Positions 21,371 through 28,974 of a stretch of 64,000 nt of DNA are shown here, one piece after another. The DNA lies in contig NZ_JAHWGU010000001.1 in NCBI RefSeq assembly GCF_020873875.1, positions 372,001-436,000 on the forward strand. The letters are read 5' to 3'. The stretch comes from Actinoplanes sp. DH11. Its GTDB lineage: Bacteria; Actinomycetota; Actinomycetes; Mycobacteriales; Micromonosporaceae. The notes beneath the pieces were generated by a model. It was not told the origin of the DNA and did not search any database. It saw nothing but the letters and a program-made list of their open reading frames with translations. Position numbers and translations under genes: made by a program. Numbering within the stretch: the stretch's first letter is position 1; the number at the start of each line of letters is the position of its first letter.

Positions 21371-21613
21371 TCAGGCGGTCTTGTAGTGGTATGTCCGCCC
21401 GCCGGTGCCCTCGGTGAAACCGTCCGGCCAGAGGCCCAGCGACAGCGCCGTGTCGACGATCAGGGCCATGCCGAGACCCGTCCGGTCCGTGGGTTCGGGC
21501 GCGCCGCCGATCGTCAGCTCGGCGGGCACCCACAGGTCCACCCGTTCGCCCGGGCCGGCCGCCAGCCGGCGTAGTTCCTCGCGGAGCGCCTCGACGGCGC
21601 GTGCCTCACTCAT
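21371..21613 (-). CDS. Small conserved hypothetical protein
   Basis: An 80-aa protein from ATG 21613. An alternative GTG at 21631 adds six residues and would lie 4 nt past the upstream stop, so translational coupling with the propeller gene is likely either way. Sequence features are an amphipathic N-terminal helix (ARAVEALREELRRLAAG), then mixed strands ending GGRTYHYKTA. There is no signal peptide, metal motif or helix-turn-helix. I do not recognise a family. GC content and codon positions look like real coding sequence. Confidence 0.5.
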   Translation of the reverse strand: MSEARAVEALREELRRLAAGPGERVDLWVPAELTIGGAPEPTDRTGLGMALIVDTALSLGLWPDGFTEGTGGRTYHYKTA

Positions 21614-21635
21614 GGCTACATATGACAGCACATGG

Positions 21636-23213
21636 TCAGGCGAAGGAGTAGAGGGCGAAATCGGCCTCGCGGACGCAGGCCAGCACCGACGTGTTCCAGG
21701 CGCAGGCGCCCGGCCGTACGTCGCGGAGCAGGCCCATCTCGGCCGGCTCGTCGCCGACGTGGACGCCGGAGAGGGAACGGCTGCTCACCGATGTGGTGAG
21801 GCTGTCGGAGAAGCGCAGCAGATTGCCGGCGTCGAGCCGGACGGCGACGCCTGGCACCGTCCACATCGGGCCGCCGGAGGAGTCGAGGAGCGTGCTCGTC
21901 TCGTCCGAGACCGCCAGCACCGCGTCGCCCACCGGGATCAGTGTGTCGACCTCGGCCACGTCGCGGCGCCACAGCTCGCCGCCTTTCTCGGCGTCGACCG
22001 CGGCCACCTGACTCCTGTCCCGGTCGTAACCCGGCGTTTCGACGAAGCACAGCCGCGAGTCGCCACACGGGGTGAGCCCGCCCAGTTCCGAAGTGGGTTC
22101 GGCGGTGTGCAGGATGGTCGGCTCACCGAGATCGTCCAGGTCGTAGGCGAAGATCCGTCGGGCGTTGCCGGACTCCTGCACGAACAACCGCCCGTTGTGC
22201 GCGATCGCCTCGTCCGAGGTGCCGGCGACGCTGGGGCGGGATTTCGTCACCTTGCCGGTCCGGATGTCGCGCACGCTCGCCGACCGATCGCTGTTGATCT
22301 GCACGAAGCGGTCGTCGTCGGTGATGTCCGGGGAGAACGGCCGGCCGGCGGAACCCGCGGGTCCGGCCAGGTCGGCAGGCGTGGTGACGGTGACGACCGT
22401 CGTCGCGTCCGGATCCGCCTCCTCCCAGCGAACCTTGCCGCTCGTCAGGTCGAGGCCGAGGAGGCGTTCCTCGACCCGGTCCACCAGCAGAACCGTGTCG
22501 GCCCCGAAGTGGACGGTGTCCGAGGCGCCGACCGGCCGGTTCCACAGCTGTTCGCCGTCGTCCGCGCTCAGCACCCGCATCCGCGCCGTGCCGGTGACCG
22601 GTTCGAGCCCGGAGAAGACCACGAGCACCTGTGGCAGGGCGACCATGCGGTCCCAGAGGCCGGCGGTGCCGACGGTGGCGTTGCTCCACACCACGTCGCG
22701 GCTGCCGGTGTCGACCGCGACCACGCCGAGGCGCCCGTCGACGTCGGTGCTGGCGAAATAGGCCCGTTCGCCGATCAGTTCGGCATCCGAGAACGCCGTG
22801 GTGATCGGCACGGCCGGGTCGAAGCGGCCGATCTCCTGCACCGGGTGGAACTCGAGTGCTCGGACGCCGGGCCACAGGACCACGGCGGCGGTCACGGCAA
22901 CGGCGACGACGGCGGCTGCGGCGGCGATCAGACCCCAGGTGCGGTACGGGCGGACGACCGGTCCCGCCCCCGCCCCCGGCGCCGGTGCTGCCCCGGGCAC
23001 GGTCCAGGTCGAGTCGGCGGCCTCCGGTCCGGCGGCCACGCGGTAGGGCAGGTGGTTCCCGGCGGCCAGCGCGGCGGCCTCACCGGTGGCCCAGGGGTCG
23101 ACGGGTTCGGCGTACCCTGTCTGCTGCTCGATCCGGGTGTCCGTGGCGGGCGGCTTCTGCGGCACCGCCGGCTCGCCGCCGTCCGTGGTGCCGTGCTCCT
23201 GCGGAGCCGCCAT
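21636..23213 (-). CDS. Membrane-anchored PQQ-like beta-propeller protein with Pro-rich cytoplasmic tail
   Basis: About 525 aa. Residues 1-85 are a Pro/Ala/Glu-rich, probably cytoplasmic segment. One transmembrane helix follows (about 95-115, TWGLIAAAAAVVAVAVTAAVVLW), then an extracellular propeller with blades such as SRDVVWSNA, GEQLWNRPV, GKVRWEEAD and GELWRRDV. Cys residues in TPCGDSRLCF and GACAWNTSVLAC suggest two disulfides. I chose ATG 23213 over GTG 23231; both have GA-rich upstream sequence. It is probably cotranscribed with the small gene downstream. Function is unknown; the topology would suit a sensor or scaffold. Confidence 0.72.
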   Translation of the reverse strand: MAAPQEHGTTDGGEPAVPQKPPATDTRIEQQTGYAEPVDPWATGEAAALAAGNHLPYRVAAGPEAADSTWTVPGAAPAPGAGAGPVVRPYRTWGLIAAAAAVVAVAVTAAVVLWPGVRALEFHPVQEIGRFDPAVPITTAFSDAELIGERAYFASTDVDGRLGVVAVDTGSRDVVWSNATVGTAGLWDRMVALPQVLVVFSGLEPVTGTARMRVLSADDGEQLWNRPVGASDTVHFGADTVLLVDRVEERLLGLDLTSGKVRWEEADPDATTVVTVTTPADLAGPAGSAGRPFSPDITDDDRFVQINSDRSASVRDIRTGKVTKSRPSVAGTSDEAIAHNGRLFVQESGNARRIFAYDLDDLGEPTILHTAEPTSELGGLTPCGDSRLCFVETPGYDRDRSQVAAVDAEKGGELWRRDVAEVDTLIPVGDAVLAVSDETSTLLDSSGGPMWTVPGVAVRLDAGNLLRFSDSLTTSVSSRSLSGVHVGDEPAEMGLLRDVRPGACAWNTSVLACVREADFALYSFA

Positions 23214-23287
23214 CTCGCCGCCCTTCTCCACGACCCGTACCGGCCCGTCATGCTACCGATCGGCGCACCGGCGACCGGACGCGAACC

Positions 23288-23350
23288 GAGGTGCGCCGGT
23301 TGCGGGGCCGTGGTGCGCCGCTGCCGGGGCGAGGTGCGCCGGTTGCGGGG
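23288..23350. repeat. 20-bp repeat, two exact copies plus a diverged one
   Basis: GAGGTGCGCCGGTTGCGGGG occurs at 23288-23307 and 23331-23350. A related copy (GGTGCGCCGCTGCCGGGG) lies between at 23312-23329. It occupies the divergent promoter region between the propeller and GNAT genes. Confidence 0.8.
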
Positions 23351-23399
23351 GCGCCATGAGCCGACTGTTGTGACGCCGTGCGCTGGCTATCGTGACGCC

Positions 23400-23813
23400 A
23401 TGCGCATCGAGCGAGTCACCGACGCGGCCGACGTCCACCGTGCGGCCGACCTCTTCGACGCGCCGCCGCTGGAGGCCGCGACGACACGCTTCCTGAGCGA
23501 CCCCACGCACCATCTGCTGCTGGCCTACGACGATGCGGACCGCCCGGTCGGCATGATCAGCGGCGTGGAGACGACGCATCCGGACAAGGGCACCGAGATG
23601 CTGGTGTACGAGCTCGGCGTCGCGCCGGTCGCCCGGCTCCAGGGGATCGGCACCGCGCTCGTGGACGCGCTGGCCGAGGTGGCACGGCGCAACGGCTGCT
23701 ACGGCATGTGGGTGGCGACGGAGTCGGACAACAAGGCGGCGCTCGCCACGTACCGGCGGGCCGGCGCCTGCGAGGAGATGACGTTCACCCTGCTCAGCTG
23801 GGATCTGAGCTGA
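23400..23813 (+). CDS. GNAT family N-acetyltransferase (AAC(3)-I-like)
   Basis: A 137-aa single-domain GNAT. The acetyl-CoA binding segment is APVARLQGIGTALVDAL (motif A, Q/RxxGxG/A). Motif B is near WVATESDNKAALATYRRAGA. The overall layout, with a short N-terminal arm and a YELGV strand before motif A, recalls the aminoglycoside 3-N-acetyltransferase type I branch. That similarity does not show resistance; small-molecule substrates vary widely. ATG 23400 is probably leaderless (TATCGT 23388-23393). An 802-aa open frame reading through here from 21405 is a shadow. It converges with the next gene with a 20-bp overlap. Confidence 0.8.
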   Translation: MRIERVTDAADVHRAADLFDAPPLEAATTRFLSDPTHHLLLAYDDADRPVGMISGVETTHPDKGTEMLVYELGVAPVARLQGIGTALVDALAEVARRNGCYGMWVATESDNKAALATYRRAGACEEMTFTLLSWDLS

Positions 23814-24303
23814 CCGTCTCCCGAGGCGGCAGGTGCGGCGGGCGGTCGGAGGCGGGCCAGACGTACGGCAGGTCGTCCGGGATGTCGTCGCCGAGGACGG
23901 CCCGGTAGTGGCCCGGGTCCTTGCGGATCAGCGCCGACCGGTGACTGATGTGCAGGGCCTCGTCGCCGATCCAGGGCGGCAGTTCCCCGGCGGCGGCGAG
24001 TTCGTCCTGGGTGCGGATCGTCCCCACACCGGTCGCCGCCCGCAGGTCGGTGGTCAGGGTGGTGGCGCAGGTGTCGGCCCGTCCGGTGGCGGTCCAGACG
24101 GCGCACATGTCGAGGCCGTACCGGACCAGCGCCTCGGCGTACCCCTGCCACATCTTGACGGCCGGGTGGTGCCGCCAGCCGTACCCGGGCTGGATGAGCC
24201 CGCGCAGCACCTGAATCGTCTCCACGCGCTGCTTGCCGAGCCGCTTCGTGTCCAGCACCAGCGCGCTGGCCGTGAAGTCCTGGTACGGCAGAAATGTCTG
24301 CAT
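23794..24303 (-). CDS. MSMEG_6728 family protein (pyrimidine-dimer-glycosylase-like fold)
   Basis: A 169-aa protein whose N-terminus (MQTFLPYQDFTASALVLD, then RLGKQRVETIQVL, GWRHHPAVKMWQGY) is the hallmark of the actinobacterial MSMEG_6728 family. The family is related in sequence to T4-type pyrimidine dimer DNA glycosylases. In that family the N-terminal region and the RLGKQR/HPAVKMW motifs hold the catalytic and DNA-contacting residues; whether this protein repairs DNA is inference. The start ATG 24303 has GGAAGGA upstream. Its 3' end overlaps the GNAT gene by 20 bp on the other strand. Confidence 0.78.
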   Translation of the reverse strand: MQTFLPYQDFTASALVLDTKRLGKQRVETIQVLRGLIQPGYGWRHHPAVKMWQGYAEALVRYGLDMCAVWTATGRADTCATTLTTDLRAATGVGTIRTQDELAAAGELPPWIGDEALHISHRSALIRKDPGHYRAVLGDDIPDDLPYVWPASDRPPHLPPRETVSSDPS

Positions 24304-24362
24304 GGGGGGATCCTTCCGCTTTCCGGGCCCGACCCGTTACGGATTACCCGGATGCGGTCCCG

Positions 24363-24458
24363 GCTCGCATCGGTCCGGCCTCGGATCGGTTGCGGCCCGG
24401 ATCGGTACCGGCTCGGATCGGTACCGGCTCGGATCAGTTCTGACCCCGATCGGTTGTG
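24363..24458. repeat. Degenerate 16-17-bp tandem repeat (about six copies)
   Basis: Units of the form GCTCGGATCGGTACCG follow each other from 24363 to 24458, with one to five changes each. The two central copies are identical. The array fills most of the gap between two minus-strand genes, downstream of the secreted protein's terminator. Confidence 0.8.
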
Positions 24459-24493
24459 GCTGGTGCTGAGAGGGCTGCCGCCGGGAATGCGTA

Positions 24494-24520
24494 GGGAGCG
24501 CGTGCTCGGCACGCGCTCCC
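24494..24520 (-). terminator. Hairpin terminator of the secreted Pro/Ala-rich protein gene
   Basis: A perfect 12-bp stem (24494-24505 with 24509-24520) closes a 3-nt loop, 20 bp beyond the stop at 24540. There is no T-tract. Confidence 0.75.
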
Positions 24521-24539
24521 CACCGGGTATCGGCAGGTC

Positions 24540-25754
24540 TCAGCGGTCGAGGCCCTCGATCGGCTCCTCGAGCAGGCGCGGGTCGTCGATCTTGTCGCGG
24601 GGGGCGATGTCCGGCGACACGGAGGCCGAGGGCTTGGCCGCCGGCGCGTGGGCGCCGCCGTGCTTGTCGGAGCGGTGCTTGTCCGAGGGGTGCTTGCCGG
24701 AGGACTTGGCGGCGGAGTGGGCGCCCGGCGCGGCGGCGGACTGGTCCGGGGTGGGGTGGGCGGCCTCGGCCGGAGCGCCTGCGGCGCCCGGTGCCGATCC
24801 GCCCGGTGCCGCCGCGCCCGGTGCTGCTGCGTCCGGGGCTGCTGCGTCCGGGGCTGATCCACTCGGAGTCGCAGCGTCCGGAACTGCGCCCGGAGCGGGC
24901 GAACCAGGGGCAGGCGAACCCGAGTCGGATGTACCTGGGACGGACGAAGCCGGAGCCGGAGTCGACGTGCCGGCGGCCGGGGTGCCGGGGGAGGCGGCCG
25001 CCGCGGGCGGGACTTCGACGGAGCGGGCGGGCTGGGGCTGGACCGGGGAGCCGCCGAGTGGCAGGCCGGAGATGTCGGTGCTGAGGTCGTCGAGGTTGTT
25101 CCGGAAGCCGCCGACCGGTACCGCGCCGCCCAGACCGGCCGTACCGAGCCCGTCGACGACGGGAGCCCCGGTGCGGGCCCGTTCGCGGCGGTTCGGGGCG
25201 GCCGGGGTGCCGGTGTCCTGGGCGACCGGCACGCCGTCCGGACCGAGGGTGGCGACCGCCGGCAGGCCGTTCTGGACCAGGTGGTCGAAGGGCAGGTTGG
25301 CGAACTCCCGGGCGAGGATCTCGCCGGTGACCGGGATGGGGCCGGTGGCCTTGCCGCCGTTCCGGGTCTGCTTGCCGCTGTCCGGAAGGGTTCCGCCGAC
25401 CACGTCGGCGGTGGGCAGCGCCCGGGCCGGCTTCTGATTCTCCAGCCGCGCCGAGCCGGCGGCACCAGCTGCGCCGCCCAAACCGTCGGTTCGCCCGATC
25501 GAGTTGTCACCCGGCCGTACTGCCAGGAGCGGGCCCTCGCCCGCCCCCAGGTCGACGAGCGGTTCGCCGCTGAGCGGATCGGAGGCGAGGGGGGTGTGCA
25601 GCCGCCAGTTGCCGGTCTGTTCCAGGGCCTGGCCCAGGGGGCTCAACGGTTCCCGGCCGGCGTCCGGCACCGGGTTCGTGTCCGCGAGGGCGGGCGCGGC
25701 CCCGAACAGGAGGATCCCGCCGGCGAGCGCTCCGGCACACCACAACTTGCGCAC
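24540..25754 (-). CDS. Secreted Pro/Ala/Gly-rich low-complexity protein
   Basis: About 404 aa with an N-terminal signal (RKLWCAGALAGGILLFGAAPALA, cleaved after ALA). A moderately ordered half (about residues 30-230) is followed by a low-complexity region (about 235-340) of repeated APGxAAPD/ASGAAP-type units. Next comes a basic His/Lys/Ser stretch (SGKHPSDKHRSDKHGGAH) and an acidic tail (DDPRLLEEPIEGLDR). I chose GTG 25754, since GGAGA lies 8 nt upstream; the frame's earlier GTG at 25772 precedes that site. There is no anchor motif. The family is not recognised. A cell-surface or envelope role is plausible from composition only. Confidence 0.6.
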   Translation of the reverse strand: MRKLWCAGALAGGILLFGAAPALADTNPVPDAGREPLSPLGQALEQTGNWRLHTPLASDPLSGEPLVDLGAGEGPLLAVRPGDNSIGRTDGLGGAAGAAGSARLENQKPARALPTADVVGGTLPDSGKQTRNGGKATGPIPVTGEILAREFANLPFDHLVQNGLPAVATLGPDGVPVAQDTGTPAAPNRRERARTGAPVVDGLGTAGLGGAVPVGGFRNNLDDLSTDISGLPLGGSPVQPQPARSVEVPPAAAASPGTPAAGTSTPAPASSVPGTSDSGSPAPGSPAPGAVPDAATPSGSAPDAAAPDAAAPGAAAPGGSAPGAAGAPAEAAHPTPDQSAAAPGAHSAAKSSGKHPSDKHRSDKHGGAHAPAAKPSASVSPDIAPRDKIDDPRLLEEPIEGLDR

Positions 25755-25877
25755 TGATTTTCTCCAAGCCACTTCGGACGATGGGCTGGGTCAATACCCA
25801 CCAAGTCGGACGAATGGGTTCGGATGGGGCAACGAGTGGCCCCGGGCAGGGGTTCCGGCTGACTACGATTCGCAAAC

Positions 25878-27659
25878 GTGAGTGTCGTGCCGGCGAATGA
25901 TCGTCCCGAAGCATCAGAGTCCGATAGGGACAGTCGCCCCCACCTGGTGCTCTGTGGCGCCGATGCGCTCGTCTACACGCTCGCCGAGGAGCTGGCGAAC
26001 TCGCGGCAGCGGATCCGCATCACGGTGATCACTCCGCGTCGCCTCCGGTCCGACGTGCCGGACCTGGCCGGGCTGGCCGACCGGGACGTGGAGTGGCACA
26101 AGGCGGACAAGCTGGACGAGCGGGCCTTCGCGGAGGCCGGGCTGGCCGGTGCGTCGGCGCTCGCGCTCGTCATGCCGGACGACATGACGAACCTGCACGC
26201 CGCGCTCTGCGCCCGGGAGGTGGAGGAGACGCTGCGGGTGGTGGTCCGGATGTCCAGCCGCGGCCTGGCCAAGAGTGTGGACCGGCTCTTCCCGGACTGC
26301 GCGGTGCTCTCCGACGCCGAGATGGCGGCGCCCGCCTTCGTCGCGGCGGCACTGGGGGAGGTCGCGCCGACCCACTTCAGGCGCTCCGACCGTACTCTCT
26401 ATGTCGCCCACCGCTCCGATGTCCCGGCCCGCCGCGTCGTGCTGACCCTGACCGTCACCGATGCCGCAGGCGAGGTCAGCGTGCTGCCCGCCGAGCCGGA
26501 GCCGCGCTGGATGCTCCCCACCGACCTGGTCCTGGCCGAGGCCGTCGGCCGCCCGCCCGGGGAGGACGTGACCCGGCGGCTGCTGACCCGGGCCGGTCGG
26601 CGGCGGCGGCCGTTCGCCACGTTCGGGCGTGCCGTGCGCGCCGCGCTGAGCCGCAAGCTCGGCATCGCTGTGATGATCACGATTGCCACGACTCTGGTGG
26701 CCGGCGCGGTCCTGAACAGCTACGAGAAACAGCCGCACGGCCTGTGGGGACAGATCTACGTCACCCTGCTGACCGCGGTCGGCTCGTCCGATGTGGAGGC
26801 CGACCGCAACTCGGTGGCGCAGGCCGCCCAGCTGGTGCTCACCCTCGCCGGTCTCGCGCTGATTCCGCTGATCACCGCGGCCGTGGTGGACGGCATGGTC
26901 AACGCCCGGCTGGCGCTCACCCAGGGGCGGCTCGCGAACGAGTTGCGCGACCACGTGGTGCTGGTCGGTCTCGGTACGGTCGGCACCCAGGTGATGCGGC
27001 AGCTGCACGACCTCGGTGTGCGGGTGGTGGCGATCGACCGGAACAAGAACGCGGTCGGCATCAAGGCGGCGCAGCACCGCGGGATCCCGGTGATCGTGGG
27101 GGACGCGTCCGCCGACGAGACGCTGCGGGCCGCCGCGATCGACACCTGCCAGGCGCTCGTCGTGCTCTCCACCAACGACCCGGTCAACCTGGAGGCGGCC
27201 CTGCGTGCCCGGGCCAACCACGAGGACCTGCGGGTGGTGCTGCGGCTCTTCGACGACGACTTCGCGCAGCGGATGGAGTCGGCGTTCCAGATCAACACCT
27301 CGCGCAGCGTCTCCCGGCTGTGCGCGCCGGTCTTCGCGGCCGCCCTGCTGGAACGCGACGTGCACGCCACCATCCCGGTCGACCGGCACGCCGTGCTCGT
27401 CGCCACGGTCACCGTCGCGGCCGGATCCCACCTGGACGGCGCGCCGCTGGAACACGCCGACCACCCGGGTGAGGCGCGGGTGCTGGGCATGTCGGCGGCC
27501 GGGCAGGAATGGATCGACTGGGTGCCGGACCGGCGCCGGGTGCTCGCCGAGGGCGACCGGGTGCTGGTGGTGGCCCGCCGCGGTGGGCTGCGGGCCCTGT
27601 CCGAGCTGGCCGGCCCGCCACTGACCAGCAGTCCTGACCGGCCGGACCGGACCCGCTAG
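25878..27659 (+). CDS. Channel-like protein with two TrkA-N (RCK) domains and a 2-TM pore segment
   Basis: A 593-aa protein. RCK/TrkA-N domain 1 is at about residues 20-130. A membrane module at about 258-345 has one helix (LGIAVMITIATTLVAGAVL), a pore-loop-like YVTLLTAVGSSDVE and a second helix (QLVLTLAGLALIPLITAAVV). RCK domain 2 (about 355-480) has a clear NAD-binding GLGTVGTQVMRQL and DRNKNAV. A TrkA-C-like end completes it. It probably transports K+ or another cation under nucleotide control. The usual TVGYGD selectivity filter is replaced by TAVGSSD, so ion selectivity is uncertain. GTG 25878 lies 9 nt after TACGAT. It overlaps the convergent DUF4032 gene by 4 bp. Confidence 0.8.
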   Translation: MSVVPANDRPEASESDRDSRPHLVLCGADALVYTLAEELANSRQRIRITVITPRRLRSDVPDLAGLADRDVEWHKADKLDERAFAEAGLAGASALALVMPDDMTNLHAALCAREVEETLRVVVRMSSRGLAKSVDRLFPDCAVLSDAEMAAPAFVAAALGEVAPTHFRRSDRTLYVAHRSDVPARRVVLTLTVTDAAGEVSVLPAEPEPRWMLPTDLVLAEAVGRPPGEDVTRRLLTRAGRRRRPFATFGRAVRAALSRKLGIAVMITIATTLVAGAVLNSYEKQPHGLWGQIYVTLLTAVGSSDVEADRNSVAQAAQLVLTLAGLALIPLITAAVVDGMVNARLALTQGRLANELRDHVVLVGLGTVGTQVMRQLHDLGVRVVAIDRNKNAVGIKAAQHRGIPVIVGDASADETLRAAAIDTCQALVVLSTNDPVNLEAALRARANHEDLRVVLRLFDDDFAQRMESAFQINTSRSVSRLCAPVFAAALLERDVHATIPVDRHAVLVATVTVAAGSHLDGAPLEHADHPGEARVLGMSAAGQEWIDWVPDRRRVLAEGDRVLVVARRGGLRALSELAGPPLTSSPDRPDRTR

Positions 27660-28885
27660 AGCAGCCCGGCCTCGGCGCTGCTCAGCTCGTCCGCCTCGAC
27701 ACCGAGCACGGCCTGCTCGTCCGGCTTGTTGACCAGGACCTCGCTCAGGTACGACTGGACGGTCGGCCCCATCCCGACATCCCGGCCGGCGCGCTCGGAG
27801 AGCAGCCACTTGTGCTGGATGATCTGCGAGAAGATCTCCTGCGGCTCCAGCTTGTTGCGCAGGTTCGCCGGCACCGCGCGGACCACCGGCTCGAAGACCT
27901 CGGTGAGCCAGCGGTGCGCGGCCTGCTGCTCGTCGGTGAGGTGGCTCTCGGCGCGATAGGTGTCCAGGTCGTTGAGGAGCTGACGGGCCTGGTTCTCCTC
28001 GGCGTCCAGGCCGGTGAGCCGCATCAGCCGCCGCGTGTGGTACCCGGCGTCGACGACCTTCGGCCGCACCCGGTAACCGCCGTCCACGGTCGACATGGAG
28101 ACCTCGGCGACGTCGAAGCCCATCTCGTTGAGGCGGCGGATCCGGCGCTCGATGTGGTGCCGGGCGTCCTTCGCGACCTCCTGCTCGTACGTCACCTCGT
28201 GCCACAGCCGCTCGTAGCGCGCCACGATGTCGTCGACCACGGACTCCGGGTCGATCGACTCGTGCAGCAGCTCGGCGGCCTGCAGGTCGAGGCATTCGCC
28301 GAAGATGTTCAGCCGCAGGATCTCGATGTCCTCGCTGCGCTGCCCCTCGGAGAGCTTCGGGTAGAGGTTGCCGGTCTCCGCGTCCACCAGGTAGGCGGCG
28401 AAGGCGCCCGCGTCCCGCCGGAACAGCGTGTTCGACAGCGAGCAGTCACCCCAGGAGAAGCCGGTCAGGTGCATCCGCACGATGAGGGCGGCGAGCGCGT
28501 CCAGCAGGCGGTTCATCGTCTCCGGTCGCAGCACCCGGGAGAAGAGCGCACGGTACGGCAGGGAGAACTGGAGGTGCCGGGTGACGAGCACGGTCTCCAG
28601 CGGCTCGCCCTCCTTGGTCTGCCGGTCGGTCGCGATGGCGATCGCCTGCACGGCCGGGAAGTCGATGCGTTCCAGGGCACGGAGCAGGTCGTACTCCTTC
28701 TCGGCGATCCGCTCCCGGGTCTCCTTCATCGCGTAGACGGTCCCGTTCAGCTTGACGAACCGGACGACGTGCCGCGAGATGCCCTGCGGCAGCGCGACCA
28801 GATGGTCCGCCGGCCACTCCTCCAGGGGAATGTGCCACGGCAGGTCCAGGAGCGCGGGGTCGATGAGGGCGGAGGTGATGCGCAC
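27656..28885 (-). CDS. DUF4032 / LPS-kinase-like protein
   Basis: A 409-aa protein with a kinase-like N-terminal half. FVKLNGTVYAMKE resembles a nucleotide-binding beta sheet with the lysine. GFSWGDCSLSNTLF resembles the HxDxxxxN catalytic loop of LPS/aminoglycoside-type kinases, with Asp in GD. YLVDAETG gives the metal-binding Asp. The C-terminal half matches actinobacterial DUF4032 (YEQEVAKDARHHIERRI; IFSQIIQHKWLLSERAGRDVG). The substrate is unknown. GTG 28885 has CACACT 5 nt upstream, a poor -10 box. No partner genes are evident. Confidence 0.78.
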   Translation of the reverse strand: MRITSALIDPALLDLPWHIPLEEWPADHLVALPQGISRHVVRFVKLNGTVYAMKETRERIAEKEYDLLRALERIDFPAVQAIAIATDRQTKEGEPLETVLVTRHLQFSLPYRALFSRVLRPETMNRLLDALAALIVRMHLTGFSWGDCSLSNTLFRRDAGAFAAYLVDAETGNLYPKLSEGQRSEDIEILRLNIFGECLDLQAAELLHESIDPESVVDDIVARYERLWHEVTYEQEVAKDARHHIERRIRRLNEMGFDVAEVSMSTVDGGYRVRPKVVDAGYHTRRLMRLTGLDAEENQARQLLNDLDTYRAESHLTDEQQAAHRWLTEVFEPVVRAVPANLRNKLEPQEIFSQIIQHKWLLSERAGRDVGMGPTVQSYLSEVLVNKPDEQAVLGVEADELSSAEAGLL

Positions 28886-28974
28886 CGCCCAAGTGTGCCC
28901 GTTCGCCCGGCGCGTCGCGTCCGTACGTGGCTCGTTACACAGGTGCGAAACAGCCGACGACGTACGGGAGTGGC

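Noticed and set aside
21405..23813. An 802-aa plus-strand open frame across the propeller and GNAT genes
   Set aside because: It is antisense to the propeller gene over most of its length with Arg/Pro/Gly-rich shadow composition; only the last 137 residues are a real GNAT.
23400..23813. Aminoglycoside resistance by the AAC(3)-I-like GNAT
   Set aside because: The resemblance is to the layout of the family; nothing in the sequence shows aminoglycoside specificity, and small GNATs often acetylate other substrates.
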